NCBI RefSeq assembly: GCF_001613405.1
Contig: NZ_BDCH01000017.1
Location: 124,001-188,000 of the forward strand
Source of the DNA: Nocardia crassostreae
GTDB lineage: Bacteria; Actinomycetota; Actinomycetes; Mycobacteriales; Mycobacteriaceae
Length of the DNA stretch: 64,000 nucleotides
Direction of reading: 5' to 3'
Part shown: one piece after another, positions 52,346-61,054 of the stretch
Position numbering within the stretch: position 1 is the stretch's first letter
Layout: every line of letters starts with the position of its first letter
The notes under the pieces: model-generated
The model's input: the letters and a program-made list of their open reading frames with translations, nothing else
Told to the model about the DNA's origin: nothing
The model's database searches: none
Translations under genes and position numbers: made by a program

Positions 52346-53692
52346 GTGACGCTGCTCGACATATTCCCGTCGCTGCGGTCCGGGGGCATGCTGCCGCGGC
52401 TGGATCCGGCGGTCTGGCCGCGCGAGACGCACTACGACGCCGACGGGCGCATTACCGTCGGCGGCGTGGCGCTGGCCGATATCGCCGATCAGTACGGCAC
52501 GCCCACCTATGTGCTCGATGAAAGCGAAGTGCGGGCCCGCTGCCGGGCGTACCGCAAGCGGTTCCCCGATGCCGAGGTCATCTACGCGGGCAAGGCGCTG
52601 CTGACCCGGGCGGTCGCCGAATGGATCACCGACGAGGGGCTCTCGCTGGACGTGTGCTCGGCCGGTGAGCTGGCCGTGGCACTCTCCTCCTGGGTAGATC
52701 CGCAGCGAATCGTGTTGCACGGCAATGGGAAACCCTTCGCCGAGCTGAAGACGGCCATCAATTGCGGCGTCGGGCGCATCGTGGTGGACTCCATGACCGA
52801 GATCACGCTGCTCGCCGCGCTGGCCACGCGGCCCCAGCAGGTGATGTTGCGGGTGACGCCGGATATCGACGTGCACGGCCATCCGGCGGTGCGCACCGGA
52901 GTCACCGATCAGAAGTTCGGATTTCCGATCGGCAGCCACGCGCTGGCCGAAGCCGTGGATCGCATTGTACGGCAATCGAATCTGGAGCTCGTGGGATTGC
53001 ACTGCCATATCGGGTCGCAGATCTACGATACCTTTCCCTATGGCGAGGCGGTGCGGCGCATGGTGGGGGAAATGGCGCGCATCCGCGATGAACACGATCT
53101 CACCCTGACAGAGCTCGACCTCGGCGGCGGGCATGCGGTCGCCTATCGGAGCGGCGATGCGGAGATGAATCTGCCCGAACTCGCGGACATCATCGAGGAC
53201 TCGCTGGATGCCGCCTGCCAGCGGCACGGATTCCCGCGGCCGCATATTTCGCTCGAACCCGGACGGGCCATCGTGGCGCGGGCGGGGATCACCCTGTATC
53301 GGGTGCTGTCCATCAAGCAGGTCGAGGGCGGGCACACCTATGTCACCGTGGACGGCGGGATGGGGGACAACTCCCGCGTCGCGCTCTACGGCGTGCGGTA
53401 CGACGCCGTCGTGGCCAACCGGCATCCGACCGGGCCGATGATGACGGCGACCATTGCGGGCCGGTATTGCGAGGCCGGGGATATTCTCGCCACCGATGTC
53501 CGGCTGCCGGTCGACCTGCGGCCGGGGGAAGTGCTGGCCATGCCGTGCACCGGCGCGTACCACCACAGCTTGGCGTCGTCGTACAACGGCGTCGGACGGC
53601 CGCCCATTGTCGCGGTTCGGGATGGCGACTGCCGGGAGCTCATTCGGCGCGAGACCATCGACGACCTGCTTGCTCGCGATATCGGACGCTGA
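52346..53692 (+). CDS. lysA: Diaminopimelate decarboxylase-like PLP enzyme (fold type III)
   Basis: A 448-residue decarboxylase. PLP Lys is in 'VIYAGKALLTRAVAEW'; 'GLHCHIGSQIYD' is the phosphate-binding His segment, 'LDLGGGHAVAY' the glycine loop and 'SLEPGRAIVARAGITLYRV' the barrel end. The C-terminal 'MPCTGAYHHSLASSYNG' is the active-site Tyr/substrate region. It would make L-lysine from meso-diaminopimelate, or act on a related amino acid; a second lysA next to argS-thrA would be usual in actinobacteria, so this may be a paralogue. AGGAG lies 6 bases before GTG 52346. A perfect hairpin terminates it. In M. tuberculosis no such gene sits beside Rv2509. Confidence 0.88.
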   Translation: MTLLDIFPSLRSGGMLPRLDPAVWPRETHYDADGRITVGGVALADIADQYGTPTYVLDESEVRARCRAYRKRFPDAEVIYAGKALLTRAVAEWITDEGLSLDVCSAGELAVALSSWVDPQRIVLHGNGKPFAELKTAINCGVGRIVVDSMTEITLLAALATRPQQVMLRVTPDIDVHGHPAVRTGVTDQKFGFPIGSHALAEAVDRIVRQSNLELVGLHCHIGSQIYDTFPYGEAVRRMVGEMARIRDEHDLTLTELDLGGGHAVAYRSGDAEMNLPELADIIEDSLDAACQRHGFPRPHISLEPGRAIVARAGITLYRVLSIKQVEGGHTYVTVDGGMGDNSRVALYGVRYDAVVANRHPTGPMMTATIAGRYCEAGDILATDVRLPVDLRPGEVLAMPCTGAYHHSLASSYNGVGRPPIVAVRDGDCRELIRRETIDDLLARDIGR

Positions 53693-53696
53693 CAGC

Positions 53697-53728
53697 GGCG
53701 GTGTGGGGGGGACATCCCCCACACCGCC
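53697..53728. terminator. Bidirectional hairpin between lysA and the DUF853 gene
   Basis: A perfect 13-bp inverted repeat (GGCGGTGTGGGGG and complement) with a 6-base loop lies 4 bases after the lysA stop and 8 bases before the stop of the convergent gene. Confidence 0.78.
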
Positions 53729-53736
53729 TCGGCAGG

Positions 53737-55461
53737 TCAGCGTTTGCGGGTGCCGAAGATGCTGCGACTGATTTCGCGGCCCGCGACGGTGGCGGCGGAA
53801 CGGAGCAGGTTCTTGAACGCCGGGTTGTTGACGATCTTTTCGGCCATGGACTCGTCCGGCGGGGGCTGCTTGGAGCGGGAGGAACGGGCCGGGGGCGCTT
53901 CTTCCGCTTCGGCTTCGGCCTGTTTGGCGGCGGCGGCCATTTTCTCGGCGAGGATTTCATAGGCCGAGTCGGCGTCTATGGTTTGGCCGTATTTGGCGTA
54001 GAGGGTGGACTATTGTGCGCGGGAACGGATTCCGTCGTCGCCGATGGTGTCCATGAGGGAACGCGGTGGCTGCATGCGCGCCCAGGCGACCGGCGTGGGC
54101 GCACCCTTTTCGGAGAGCACCGTGACGACGGCTTCACCGATACCCAGTGAGGTGAGCGCCTTTTCGAGATCGTAGGTGGCGGTCTTCGGATAGGTGTGGA
54201 CCGTTTTCGACAGGGCCTTCTGGTCTTCGGGGGTGAAGGCGCGCAGGGCGTGCTGGATGCGCGCACCGAGCTGGGAGAGAACGGAATTGGGGATATCCGT
54301 GGGGAGCTGGGTGCAGAAGAATACGCCGACGCCCTTGGAGCGGATGAGCTTCACCGTCTGCTCGACCTGGTCCAGGAACGCCTTGGAGGCGCCATTGAAC
54401 AGGAGGTGCGCCTCGTCGAAGATGAAGACCAGCTTGGGTTTATCCATATCGCCGATCTCGGGCAGGGTCTGGAAGAGGTCGGCCAGTACCCACATGAGGA
54501 AGGTCGAGAACATTTGCGGGCGGGCCGCCTGCGCGCCCAGTTCGAAGAGGGTGATGACGCCCTGGCCGCCCGCTGTGCGGATGAGATCGGCGGGGTCGAG
54601 TTCCGGTTCGCCGAAGAAGGTGTCGCCGCCGTCGGCTTCCAGATTGACCAGGGCGCGCAGGATGACGCCCGCCGTGGTGGCCGAGACGCCGCCGATGCCC
54701 TTCAGGTCCTCCTTGCCCTCGGGGCTGGTGAGGAACTGGATAACGGCCCGCAGGTCTTTGAGGTCGAGCAGCGGGAAGCCGTTCTGATCCGACCAGTGGA
54801 AGATCAGGCCGAGCGTGGATTCCTGAGTTTCGTTGAGGCCCAGGACTTTCGACAGCAGGATCGGGCCGAATGCGGTGATCGTGGCCCGGATCGGCACGCC
54901 GATGCCCTCGGTGCCCAGTGAGACGAACTCGCACGGGAAACCGCTCGGCGCCCAGTCCGCGTCTCCGGTTTCCCGTGCGCGCGTGAGGATCTTGTCATTG
55001 GACTGCCCGGGCATGGACAGGCCGGACAGGTCACCCTTGATATCGGCCAGCACCACCGGCACCCCGGCCTCCGAGAGCTGCTCGGCGATCCCCTGCACCG
55101 TCTTCGTCTTACCGGTACCGGTCGCGCCCGCGACCAGCCCGTGCCGGTTCATGGTCTTCATCGGAATCCGCACCCGCGCATCGGGATGCACCTTGCCGTC
55201 CACCAGGACGGTGCCCAGCTCGAGCGCCAGCCCTTCGAAGGCGTACCCGGCCGCGATCTGCGCCGCGGCCTCATCGCCGCCGCCGGGATCGGCCTCGCCC
55301 TTCGGTTTCTCCGCGGCCGCGGCTGTGGCCTTGTCCGCCGCGTCCTGCGCCGCCGCCTCCTGTTCCGCGGCCTCGGCCGCCGCCGCTGCCTCCGCCGCGA
55401 TGCGCGCGGCCTCCTCCGCGGCCTTGCGGGCCGCCGCTGCCTTCTCCTGCGGGGTGGTCAT
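53737..55461 (-). pseudogene. DUF853/YjgR-like helicase ATPase (Rv2510c-like), interrupted by TAG
   Basis: HerA-related ATPase. Residues 1-60 are an Ala/Glu-rich coiled segment; Walker A is 'LVAGATGTGKTKTVQGIAE', Walker B 'LVFIFDEAHLLFNGA'; 'FFCTQLPTDIPNSVLSQLG' and 'RIQHALRAFTPEDQKALS' are DUF853 signatures. A TAG at 54010-54012 separates 'GDDGIRSRAQ' from 'STLYAKYGQTIDADSAYEIL' and the final 'SRSIFGTRKR'. The frame is otherwise open for 575 codons. The loss of the last ~90 residues may leave a partly active ATPase. Start ATG 55461 has GGAGGAAG. The position between cmrA and orn fits Rv2510c. The role of the family is unknown. Confidence 0.82.
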
Positions 55462-55635
55462 CGCGCTTCCTCCGTCTGCTCTGCCAACTGCACTGCTCGA
55501 GAGAATTGCCCTGCCAACGAACCGACCGCTATCGATGCCGGATGCAGCAACCATAATCCCCGGTCAGGCCCCAACCCAGCCCCGACGCGGCCGGGCGACC
55601 CGGACGATGGGAGCGAAACGACTACCCTTTTCCGA

Positions 55636-56274
55636 GTGTCCGACAAATTCGTGGTGTGGATGGATTGCGAGATGACCGGCCTACGGCTGGACAGCGACAA
55701 GCTGATCGAGGTGGCCGCGCTCGTGACCGACAGTGATCTCAATATCCTCGGTGAGGGCGTGGACATCGTGATCCATGCCGATGACGCCGCGCTCGCGGCC
55801 ATGCCGCCGGTGGTGACGGAGATGCATGCCCGGTCGGGGCTGACCGAGGAGGTCCGCCGCTCCACCGTGCCGCTCGACGAGGCCGAGCGGCAGATCCTGG
55901 AGTACATCAAGGAGTACGTGCCCACCCCGCGCACGGTGCCGCTGGCCGGTAACTCCATTGCCACCGATCGCGGCTTCATCGCCCGCGATATGCCCACCCT
56001 GGACGCGCACCTGCACTACCGCATGATCGATGTCAGCTCCATCAAGGAGTTGGCCCGCCGCTGGTATCCGCGCATCTACTTCGGCCAGCCGGAGAAGGGC
56101 CTCGCCCACCGCGCCCTGGCCGATATCCAGGAATCGATCCGCGAACTCCAGTACTACCGCCGCACCGCCTTTGTCCCCGCGCCCGGCCCGTCCACCGCAG
56201 AGATCGCGGCCGTCGCAGCCGAACTCGGCAGCAGCGCCAAACAGGCCGGAAATACGGCCCAACCAGCCGATTAG
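55636..56274 (+). CDS. orn: Oligoribonuclease
   Basis: A 212-residue DEDDh 3'-5' exonuclease that degrades 2-5-nt RNA and pGpG. ExoI motif 'VWMDCEMTGL' holds the first acidic pair; ExoII 'LAGNSIATDRGFIARDMP' the second Asp; ExoIII 'HRALADIQESIRELQYY' the His and last Asp. 'LHYRMIDVSSIKELARRWYP' is typical of Orn. GTG 55636 has no strong ribosome-binding site. The ~25-residue Ala-rich tail is longer than in E. coli. It lies directly before tRNA-His, as in mycobacteria. Confidence 0.95.
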   Translation: MSDKFVVWMDCEMTGLRLDSDKLIEVAALVTDSDLNILGEGVDIVIHADDAALAAMPPVVTEMHARSGLTEEVRRSTVPLDEAERQILEYIKEYVPTPRTVPLAGNSIATDRGFIARDMPTLDAHLHYRMIDVSSIKELARRWYPRIYFGQPEKGLAHRALADIQESIRELQYYRRTAFVPAPGPSTAEIAAVAAELGSSAKQAGNTAQPAD

Positions 56275-56328
56275 GATCTGAGAGCCGGATCGCGATACGA
56301 TCTACCGCGCCGGAAACGCCCGGCAATG

Positions 56329-56401
56329 GTGGCTGTAGTTCAGTTGGTAGAGCACCAGGTTGTGATCCTGGCTGTCGCGGGTTCGAGTCCCGTCAGCCAC
56401 C
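56329..56401 (+). tRNA. tRNA-His (anticodon GTG)
   Basis: A 73-nt cloverleaf. Acceptor stem GTGGCTG pairs with CAGCCAC; the anticodon stem CCAGG/CCTGG encloses loop TTGTGAT with anticodon GTG at 56362-56364; the T-arm contains GGTTCGAGTCC. G at 56328 can be the extra G-1 that pairs with discriminator C, the identity element of tRNA-His. CCA is not fully encoded. Confidence 0.96.
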
Positions 56402-56405
56402 CGAA

Positions 56406-56447
56406 GTGAAGGCCCCGGTCCTGTCGGACCGGGGCCTTCACCGTTTT
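56406..56447 (+). terminator. Intrinsic terminator after tRNA-His
   Basis: A perfect 16-bp inverted repeat (GTGAAGGCCCCGGTCC and complement) with loop TGTC, followed by CCGTTTTC. It ends the tRNA transcript and lies just before the stop of the convergent protease gene. Confidence 0.85.
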
Positions 56448-56451
56448 CGCC

Positions 56452-57882
56452 TCAACCGGTGCGGATCTTCAGTCCGGGCACTTCGGTCAGCATGATGTCG
56501 ATCGGCTGCGCGTTGAGATAGTTGCCCTTGTCACAGTGGTAGGCGGGCCAGGCCGAAGCCGAGACGCCCAAGGCCTTGGTTCCGGTGATGACCGACCCGC
56601 CGCTGTCCCCGCGCACGGCACAGGTATCGATCTGGAAGTGACCTTCCATACGGGTCCTCTGGGTACCGCCGTCGGACTGGTCGTAGGTCCGACCGATCGC
56701 GGTGACGGTTCCGCAGGTGAGACCGGTCATCGCACCGGACTTGCACGCCGGTGCGCCGACCACCGGCGACGCGGTGCCATCGATGCGAATCGGATCGGGT
56801 TCGCCGACAGCGAGAGCCGCACCCGGCTCCACCACCGTGCCCTGCGCCGGACCACTGCTGCCCGCCGGTGGCGCGGACGCACTGCCCTGGGATCCGCTCG
56901 GCGATGGCGCGGGCGGGTTGGGCGGCGGCGGACCGGGCAGCGGCAGCGTCTCGGCGCCTACCAGGTTGTTCCGGAAACGCGAGGCCTGCGCGTCCAGGAC
57001 CCGCACAACCGCATAGTCCCGTGGACCGTACTTCGAGACCGTGAAGGATCCGACTTCAACACCCCGCTTGCCCGTGCTGTAGTCGTACACCTTCGCCGGT
57101 TCGGCAGACCCGCCGCCGGATTGACCGTCCTGGTTGGGATCACAATGCGCGGCGGTAATGAAAACCGCCTTCCCGTCCCCATCGGTGGCATTGAAACCCA
57201 GTGAGCAGCGGCCGGTTCCGCCCTTCCTGACGACGGCGTAGGCGCGACCGCCGATGTAGTCGGCGCCAGCCTCTGCAATGACCAGTGGTCGCACATCGGG
57301 TGATTCCGGATCCGGTTCACCTTTCGGCTCCTCCGGCACGGTGACCACCGCGACATCCCCCAGCTCCCGCGGCAGCGCCGGATCCCTGGTGGCGTGCAGG
57401 ACAACGGTATTGCGCGCGACATCGATACCGTCCCCGAGCATTGCCCCCGCGAGATCGGCAGGCTGCGCCGCAATCCACCCCCACAGCGCATCGCGACGCT
57501 GCCACAATTCCGCCTCACTGTGCGCCACCCGCTCGACGACGAACCCAGCCTTCTCGGCCTCCCCCTCGACAATGTCCCGACTCGGCCCATCCGCAAGCGC
57601 CACGATGGCGCGATCCCCGTCCATCCACACACCCGCGAACTCACGGTCGTATGACTTGCGCGCCCGATCCCGAAACGCCGCCAGCCGCTGCCCCTCCTCG
57701 GCCCGCTTCAAATATTGAGACCCCCCGATCCCGAGGTCACGGGTCACGGCAGCGGCCAGCACCCGCGGTATCACCTCCTCGGTATCCGATGCGGGTTGCG
57801 CCGCACCGACCCCGGTACTGCTCGCAAACAAGGCAAGACAACAGCCGCAGACCATCCGACGACCACTCACGCAGACCCGCAT
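56452..57882 (-). CDS. Secreted chymotrypsin-like (S1/alpha-lytic type) serine protease
   Basis: A 476-residue preproprotease. Residues 1-28 are a signal peptide; ~30-195 a prosegment ('FAGVWMDGDRAIVALADGP', 'TVVLHATRDPALPRELG') as in streptogrisins. The catalytic domain has His in 'VFITAAHCDP', Asp in 'GPRDYAVVRVL' and Ser in 'CAVRGDSGGSVI'. A Pro/Ser/Gly-rich stretch of about 50 residues ('PLPGPPPPNPPAPSPSGS' and on) is inserted between Asp and Ser, which is unusual inside the fold. Cys pairs ('RCSLGF', 'AHCD', 'PACKSG', 'LTCGTV') suggest disulfides. It acts outside the cell on proteins. Confidence 0.88.
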   Translation of the reverse strand: MRVCVSGRRMVCGCCLALFASSTGVGAAQPASDTEEVIPRVLAAAVTRDLGIGGSQYLKRAEEGQRLAAFRDRARKSYDREFAGVWMDGDRAIVALADGPSRDIVEGEAEKAGFVVERVAHSEAELWQRRDALWGWIAAQPADLAGAMLGDGIDVARNTVVLHATRDPALPRELGDVAVVTVPEEPKGEPDPESPDVRPLVIAEAGADYIGGRAYAVVRKGGTGRCSLGFNATDGDGKAVFITAAHCDPNQDGQSGGGSAEPAKVYDYSTGKRGVEVGSFTVSKYGPRDYAVVRVLDAQASRFRNNLVGAETLPLPGPPPPNPPAPSPSGSQGSASAPPAGSSGPAQGTVVEPGAALAVGEPDPIRIDGTASPVVGAPACKSGAMTGLTCGTVTAIGRTYDQSDGGTQRTRMEGHFQIDTCAVRGDSGGSVITGTKALGVSASAWPAYHCDKGNYLNAQPIDIMLTEVPGLKIRTG

Positions 57883-58186
57883 TCACCGACCTCCGCAGCA
57901 TGAGACCGTTCGCTATCAGCGGCCTCGACCCTACGACTGGATCGGACAAACGAGACGCACGCACCGTCGCGCGCGTGTCACATTCTCAGCGGCCTGATCG
58001 CCGAACCGGATCTGTAAGTTCCGGGCCATCTGGCGCCCTCGGACCCCGCCCGCCGATCCGGCCGACCTGCTCGTCCGGTACGCCGAACGGTTGGAGCGGT
58101 CACTCGGTGAGCGGCCGACCGAATAGACGTCGGATACGTTACGGTGCAAGGGATCTCGGCTCGCGTCCATTGTGCGGCGGGTCGAA
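57883..58186 (+). other. Intergenic region with a possible gene remnant
   Basis: In these 304 bases a plus-strand frame ending at TAG 58124-58126 encodes 'ADPADLLVRYAERLERSLG', which looks like a real helical protein end but has no start codon. It may be the last trace of a lost gene. Nothing else is supported. Confidence 0.35.
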
Positions 58187-58792
58187 TTAGCCTGCGGATT
58201 GCGGAGATTCGGCGCGGGGGCGGTGCACTTCGATCAGTAGCCGCGCCATGCGCTGTGCGCGGCGGGCGGCCAGCAGGTCGCCTTCGGCGGCGGCAATGAT
58301 CGAGCCCTTCATGAGGATGTGCCAGGAACGGGAGAAGTTGTCGACGTCGGTGAGCCCGGCGCGTTCGGCGCGGGTGCGCACGATATCCCGAATGTGTTGC
58401 AGGTAATCGATTCCAGCCCGGCCCAGCGGGTGGTCCGCGCCCATTTCCAGCAGCACGTTGATGAAGGTGCACGCGTCGAAATCGTCGGCCGCGAACCACT
58501 CCTCGAAGACATCGAACATCGCCAGCAACTGGTCCTCGGGAGTCTCGCCGCGGCACCGTGACTGCTCTTCGATCAACCCGAAGGTCCACAACCGTTCCCG
58601 GCGCTCGAGCACCGCCAGGACCAGGTCGTCGACCGTCGCGAAATGCTGACGCAGCACGGCTTCCGCGGTACCAGCCCGATCGGCGATCTCGGCCACGTCG
58701 ACGGCGCGCACGCCATGGCGGGTATACAGCTCGTAGGCGACACCCAGGATCCGCTCACGCATTGCCAGAGCCGAATCGGCGGCGGCGGTCAT
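58187..58792 (-). CDS. TetR family transcriptional regulator
   Basis: A 201-residue TetR regulator. The helix-turn-helix is 'ILGVAYELYTRHGVRAVDVAEIADRAGTAEAVLRQHF' in outline. The C-terminal domain has 'LLAMFDVFEEWFAADDFDACTFINVLLEMG', whose 'DACTFINVLLE' type is common in actinobacterial TetR proteins. ATG 58792 follows an in-frame TTG. Divergent from the DUF4328 gene, which it may control. Ligand unknown. Confidence 0.88.
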   Translation of the reverse strand: MTAAADSALAMRERILGVAYELYTRHGVRAVDVAEIADRAGTAEAVLRQHFATVDDLVLAVLERRERLWTFGLIEEQSRCRGETPEDQLLAMFDVFEEWFAADDFDACTFINVLLEMGADHPLGRAGIDYLQHIRDIVRTRAERAGLTDVDNFSRSWHILMKGSIIAAAEGDLLAARRAQRMARLLIEVHRPRAESPQSAG

Positions 58793-58957
58793 CAACGAAT
58801 TCTACTGCGCCGAACCCGGTGAATCACCGGCGGATAGTCGTGGAATCAAAAAGGCACGCGGGGTTGTTTCGCGTGAGAGCGAAACAGATTTTCCACCGGC
58901 GGGACACCCGATAGCCTGCCTGGCGAGAAGCTTGAAAGTCGCTGGGGGTGATGGCCG

Positions 58958-60313
58958 ATGGCCGCCTATTACGGATCCGATGCCTACGCCGTGCGCACAC
59001 CGCCGACGACCGTCCTGCGGTCACTGAGCGGCCTGACGTTCGCCCTGACCGTGGCCGCGGCCGCGGTCGTGGGCGCGCTCGTCGTTCAGGTGGGCATCTT
59101 CGTGCAATTCTGGCTGCTGCTCAGCGACTTCGAAGCCGGGACGATCGACGTCGACGAGTATCTGGCGTCCCTCGACGCTTCCGAACAATGGATGAACTGG
59201 GCCACGCCGGTGACGCTGGGCCTGCAGGCGATCTTCGGCATTCTCTTCGTGATCTGGTTGTACCGGGCCCGGTCCAATGCCGAATTGCTCTGCGCGACAC
59301 CGCATCGCATGTCCAGAGGCTGGGTGTTCGCGGGCTTTCTCCCGATTGCGAACTGGTTCGTTCCACCCATTGTTCTCGATGATGTGCAACGGGCCAGCGA
59401 TCCCCGTACGGCGCCGAACTCGGTGCGGCTGCCCGCGAATTCCACCACGCCGATCGTGGTGCTGTGGTGGGCGAGCTGGTTCGTGGGCCTGCTCCTGTGG
59501 TTCATCGGATTGCTGACGAGCATTTCCGTTCGCTACGGGTGGTCCGATGATTCCGGGCGCGCCGCGATATCGGTGGCGCTCTTCGCGGGGGCGGTGATCG
59601 CCGCCGCCGTTTCGGCGTTCGCCGTACGGACGGTGCTGTCCCGCGTCACCGAGTGGCAGCGCGGGCGAGAGGTCCCGGATATCCCCGCTCCGCAACCCTA
59701 TCCGGGAGCGCCGGGGCAATTCGGCGGCGTCGTGCATCGGGAACCCGTTGCCGTGGGCCGCTACCTCGGCCCGGCGGCCTCGTTCCTGCTGTTTCCGGTG
59801 CTGCTGGGTCCGGTGGTGATCGCCTCCGCGATGTCGAAGTACGACTACCTCGACAGTCTGTCCGAGGACTCGGCCGAATACGATGCGGCCCTGAGCGATT
59901 GGGCCATACCCACCATGCTCGGTTTCGCGGCGCTGCTGATCACCGTACCGATCGCGGCCGTGACCCTCATCTGCTGGCAGTTGCGCGCGAACCGCAATGC
60001 CGAGACCCTGAGCCCGGGCGGGCCGCGCCTCGGCCGCTCCTGGGTGGTGGCGGGCTGGATCGTCCCCCTCGCCAATCTGTTCCTCCCGGTCGTCGCCATC
60101 CATCAGCTGACCCGGCCGGGTGGTTCGGGTGTTGCGACCGCGCTGGCCGGAGCCTGGTGGGTCACCTGGATCGGCGGCTGGATCGCCTTCTGGGTCGGGT
60201 TCTCGATCGGCAGCGCCCCGGCGTTCTGGGTCTCCTGTGGGCTGCTGTTTCTCGCCGCCGTCCTCTTGTCGGTCCTCGTCAATGGGATCGACCGCGCCCA
60301 GCGCGTCGCCTGA
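58958..60313 (+). CDS. DUF4328-type membrane protein with internal duplication
   Basis: A 451-residue membrane protein with about eleven helices. It consists of two similar halves. First half: 'IWLYRARSNAELLCATPHRMSRGWVFAGFLPIANWFVPPIVLDD' in outline, residues ~110-160. Second half: 'ICWQLRANRNAETLSPGGPRLGRSWVVAGWIVPLANLFLPVVAI', residues ~345-395. Both match the DUF4328 signature (RAN-AE-L, G-W-PIAN-F-P). Single-copy DUF4328 proteins are common in actinobacteria; a tandem fusion is unusual. Function unknown. ATG 58958 follows a GGGGGTGATGG stretch. Confidence 0.82.
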   Translation: MAAYYGSDAYAVRTPPTTVLRSLSGLTFALTVAAAAVVGALVVQVGIFVQFWLLLSDFEAGTIDVDEYLASLDASEQWMNWATPVTLGLQAIFGILFVIWLYRARSNAELLCATPHRMSRGWVFAGFLPIANWFVPPIVLDDVQRASDPRTAPNSVRLPANSTTPIVVLWWASWFVGLLLWFIGLLTSISVRYGWSDDSGRAAISVALFAGAVIAAAVSAFAVRTVLSRVTEWQRGREVPDIPAPQPYPGAPGQFGGVVHREPVAVGRYLGPAASFLLFPVLLGPVVIASAMSKYDYLDSLSEDSAEYDAALSDWAIPTMLGFAALLITVPIAAVTLICWQLRANRNAETLSPGGPRLGRSWVVAGWIVPLANLFLPVVAIHQLTRPGGSGVATALAGAWWVTWIGGWIAFWVGFSIGSAPAFWVSCGLLFLAAVLLSVLVNGIDRAQRVA

Positions 60314-60358
60314 GCACGCGCCCGGACCTGCGATATGCGGTGGCCTCTTCAGAGTGTC

Positions 60359-60859
60359 ATGCGAAAATGCGGTGTGGCCATCAAGATCGACAACCTGGAT
60401 GCCGCGCTGCTGAAGGAACTGGCGGCCGATCCGCGCACGCCGATCCTGGAGTTGGCGGCGCGCTTGGGTATCGCCCGGAACACGGTGCAGGCGCGCATGA
60501 AGCGGCTGGAGTCGGCGAGGGTGGTGCGGGGCTATCCGCCGACGATCGATCTACAGGCCATCGGATTCGCGGTGCACGCGTTCCTCGGCGTGGAACTGGA
60601 TCAGAACAAGATCGACGACATTGTCGACGCCCTGCGGGCGTTCCCCCATATACTCGAGGTGCACGCGACCACGGGCCGATCGGATCTGCTGGTGCGCATC
60701 GGGGCACAGACACAGCAGGATCTGCTCGGCATCATTCAGCGAGTGCACGCAATCCCGGGAGTGCGGCACACCGAGACCATGCTGGCCCTGGCGACGCCCA
60801 TCGAATACCGCTCACTGCCGTTGGTCGAACATCTGACGAACAATCCGGATTCCGCCTGA
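60359..60859 (+). CDS. Lrp/AsnC family transcriptional regulator
   Basis: A 166-residue Lrp-type protein. The DNA-binding domain is 'LDAALLKELAADPRTPILELAARLGIARNTVQARMKRLE' in outline; the RAM domain has 'FLGVELDQNKIDDIVDAL', 'VHATTGRSDLLVRIGAQTQ' and 'PGVRHTETMLALATPI'. Alternative starts are 60335 and GTG 60374. Lrp regulators respond to amino acids. The adjacent indolepyruvate ferredoxin oxidoreductase catabolises aromatic or branched 2-oxoacids, so this is its probable regulator. Confidence 0.88.
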   Translation: MRKCGVAIKIDNLDAALLKELAADPRTPILELAARLGIARNTVQARMKRLESARVVRGYPPTIDLQAIGFAVHAFLGVELDQNKIDDIVDALRAFPHILEVHATTGRSDLLVRIGAQTQQDLLGIIQRVHAIPGVRHTETMLALATPIEYRSLPLVEHLTNNPDSA

Positions 60860-60954
60860 TGTGACCGGGGACACCCACCACCGAGCAGATTGACTCATTA
60901 GCGGTAGTGCTCCAGATCACTTTTGAGCAGTCTGATCAACTTTCCGGGCGGCTA

Positions 60955-60983
60955 TTGACACAAAACACACATCCCGGCAGATT
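60955..60983 (+). promoter_or_regulatory. Candidate sigma-70-type promoter for the ior gene
   Basis: A perfect -35 TTGACA (60955-60960) is followed after 17 bases by CAGATT as -10. It lies about 70 bases before the start at 61055. An AT-rich stretch with TGATCA just upstream could hold Lrp sites. Confidence 0.5.
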
Positions 60984-61054
60984 TCGCTGCACCGATTGCA
61001 AGTCCCTTCGTTTGCAGCTCACGATCTGGGCTGTGGAAAGTGTGGTGACTGTCC

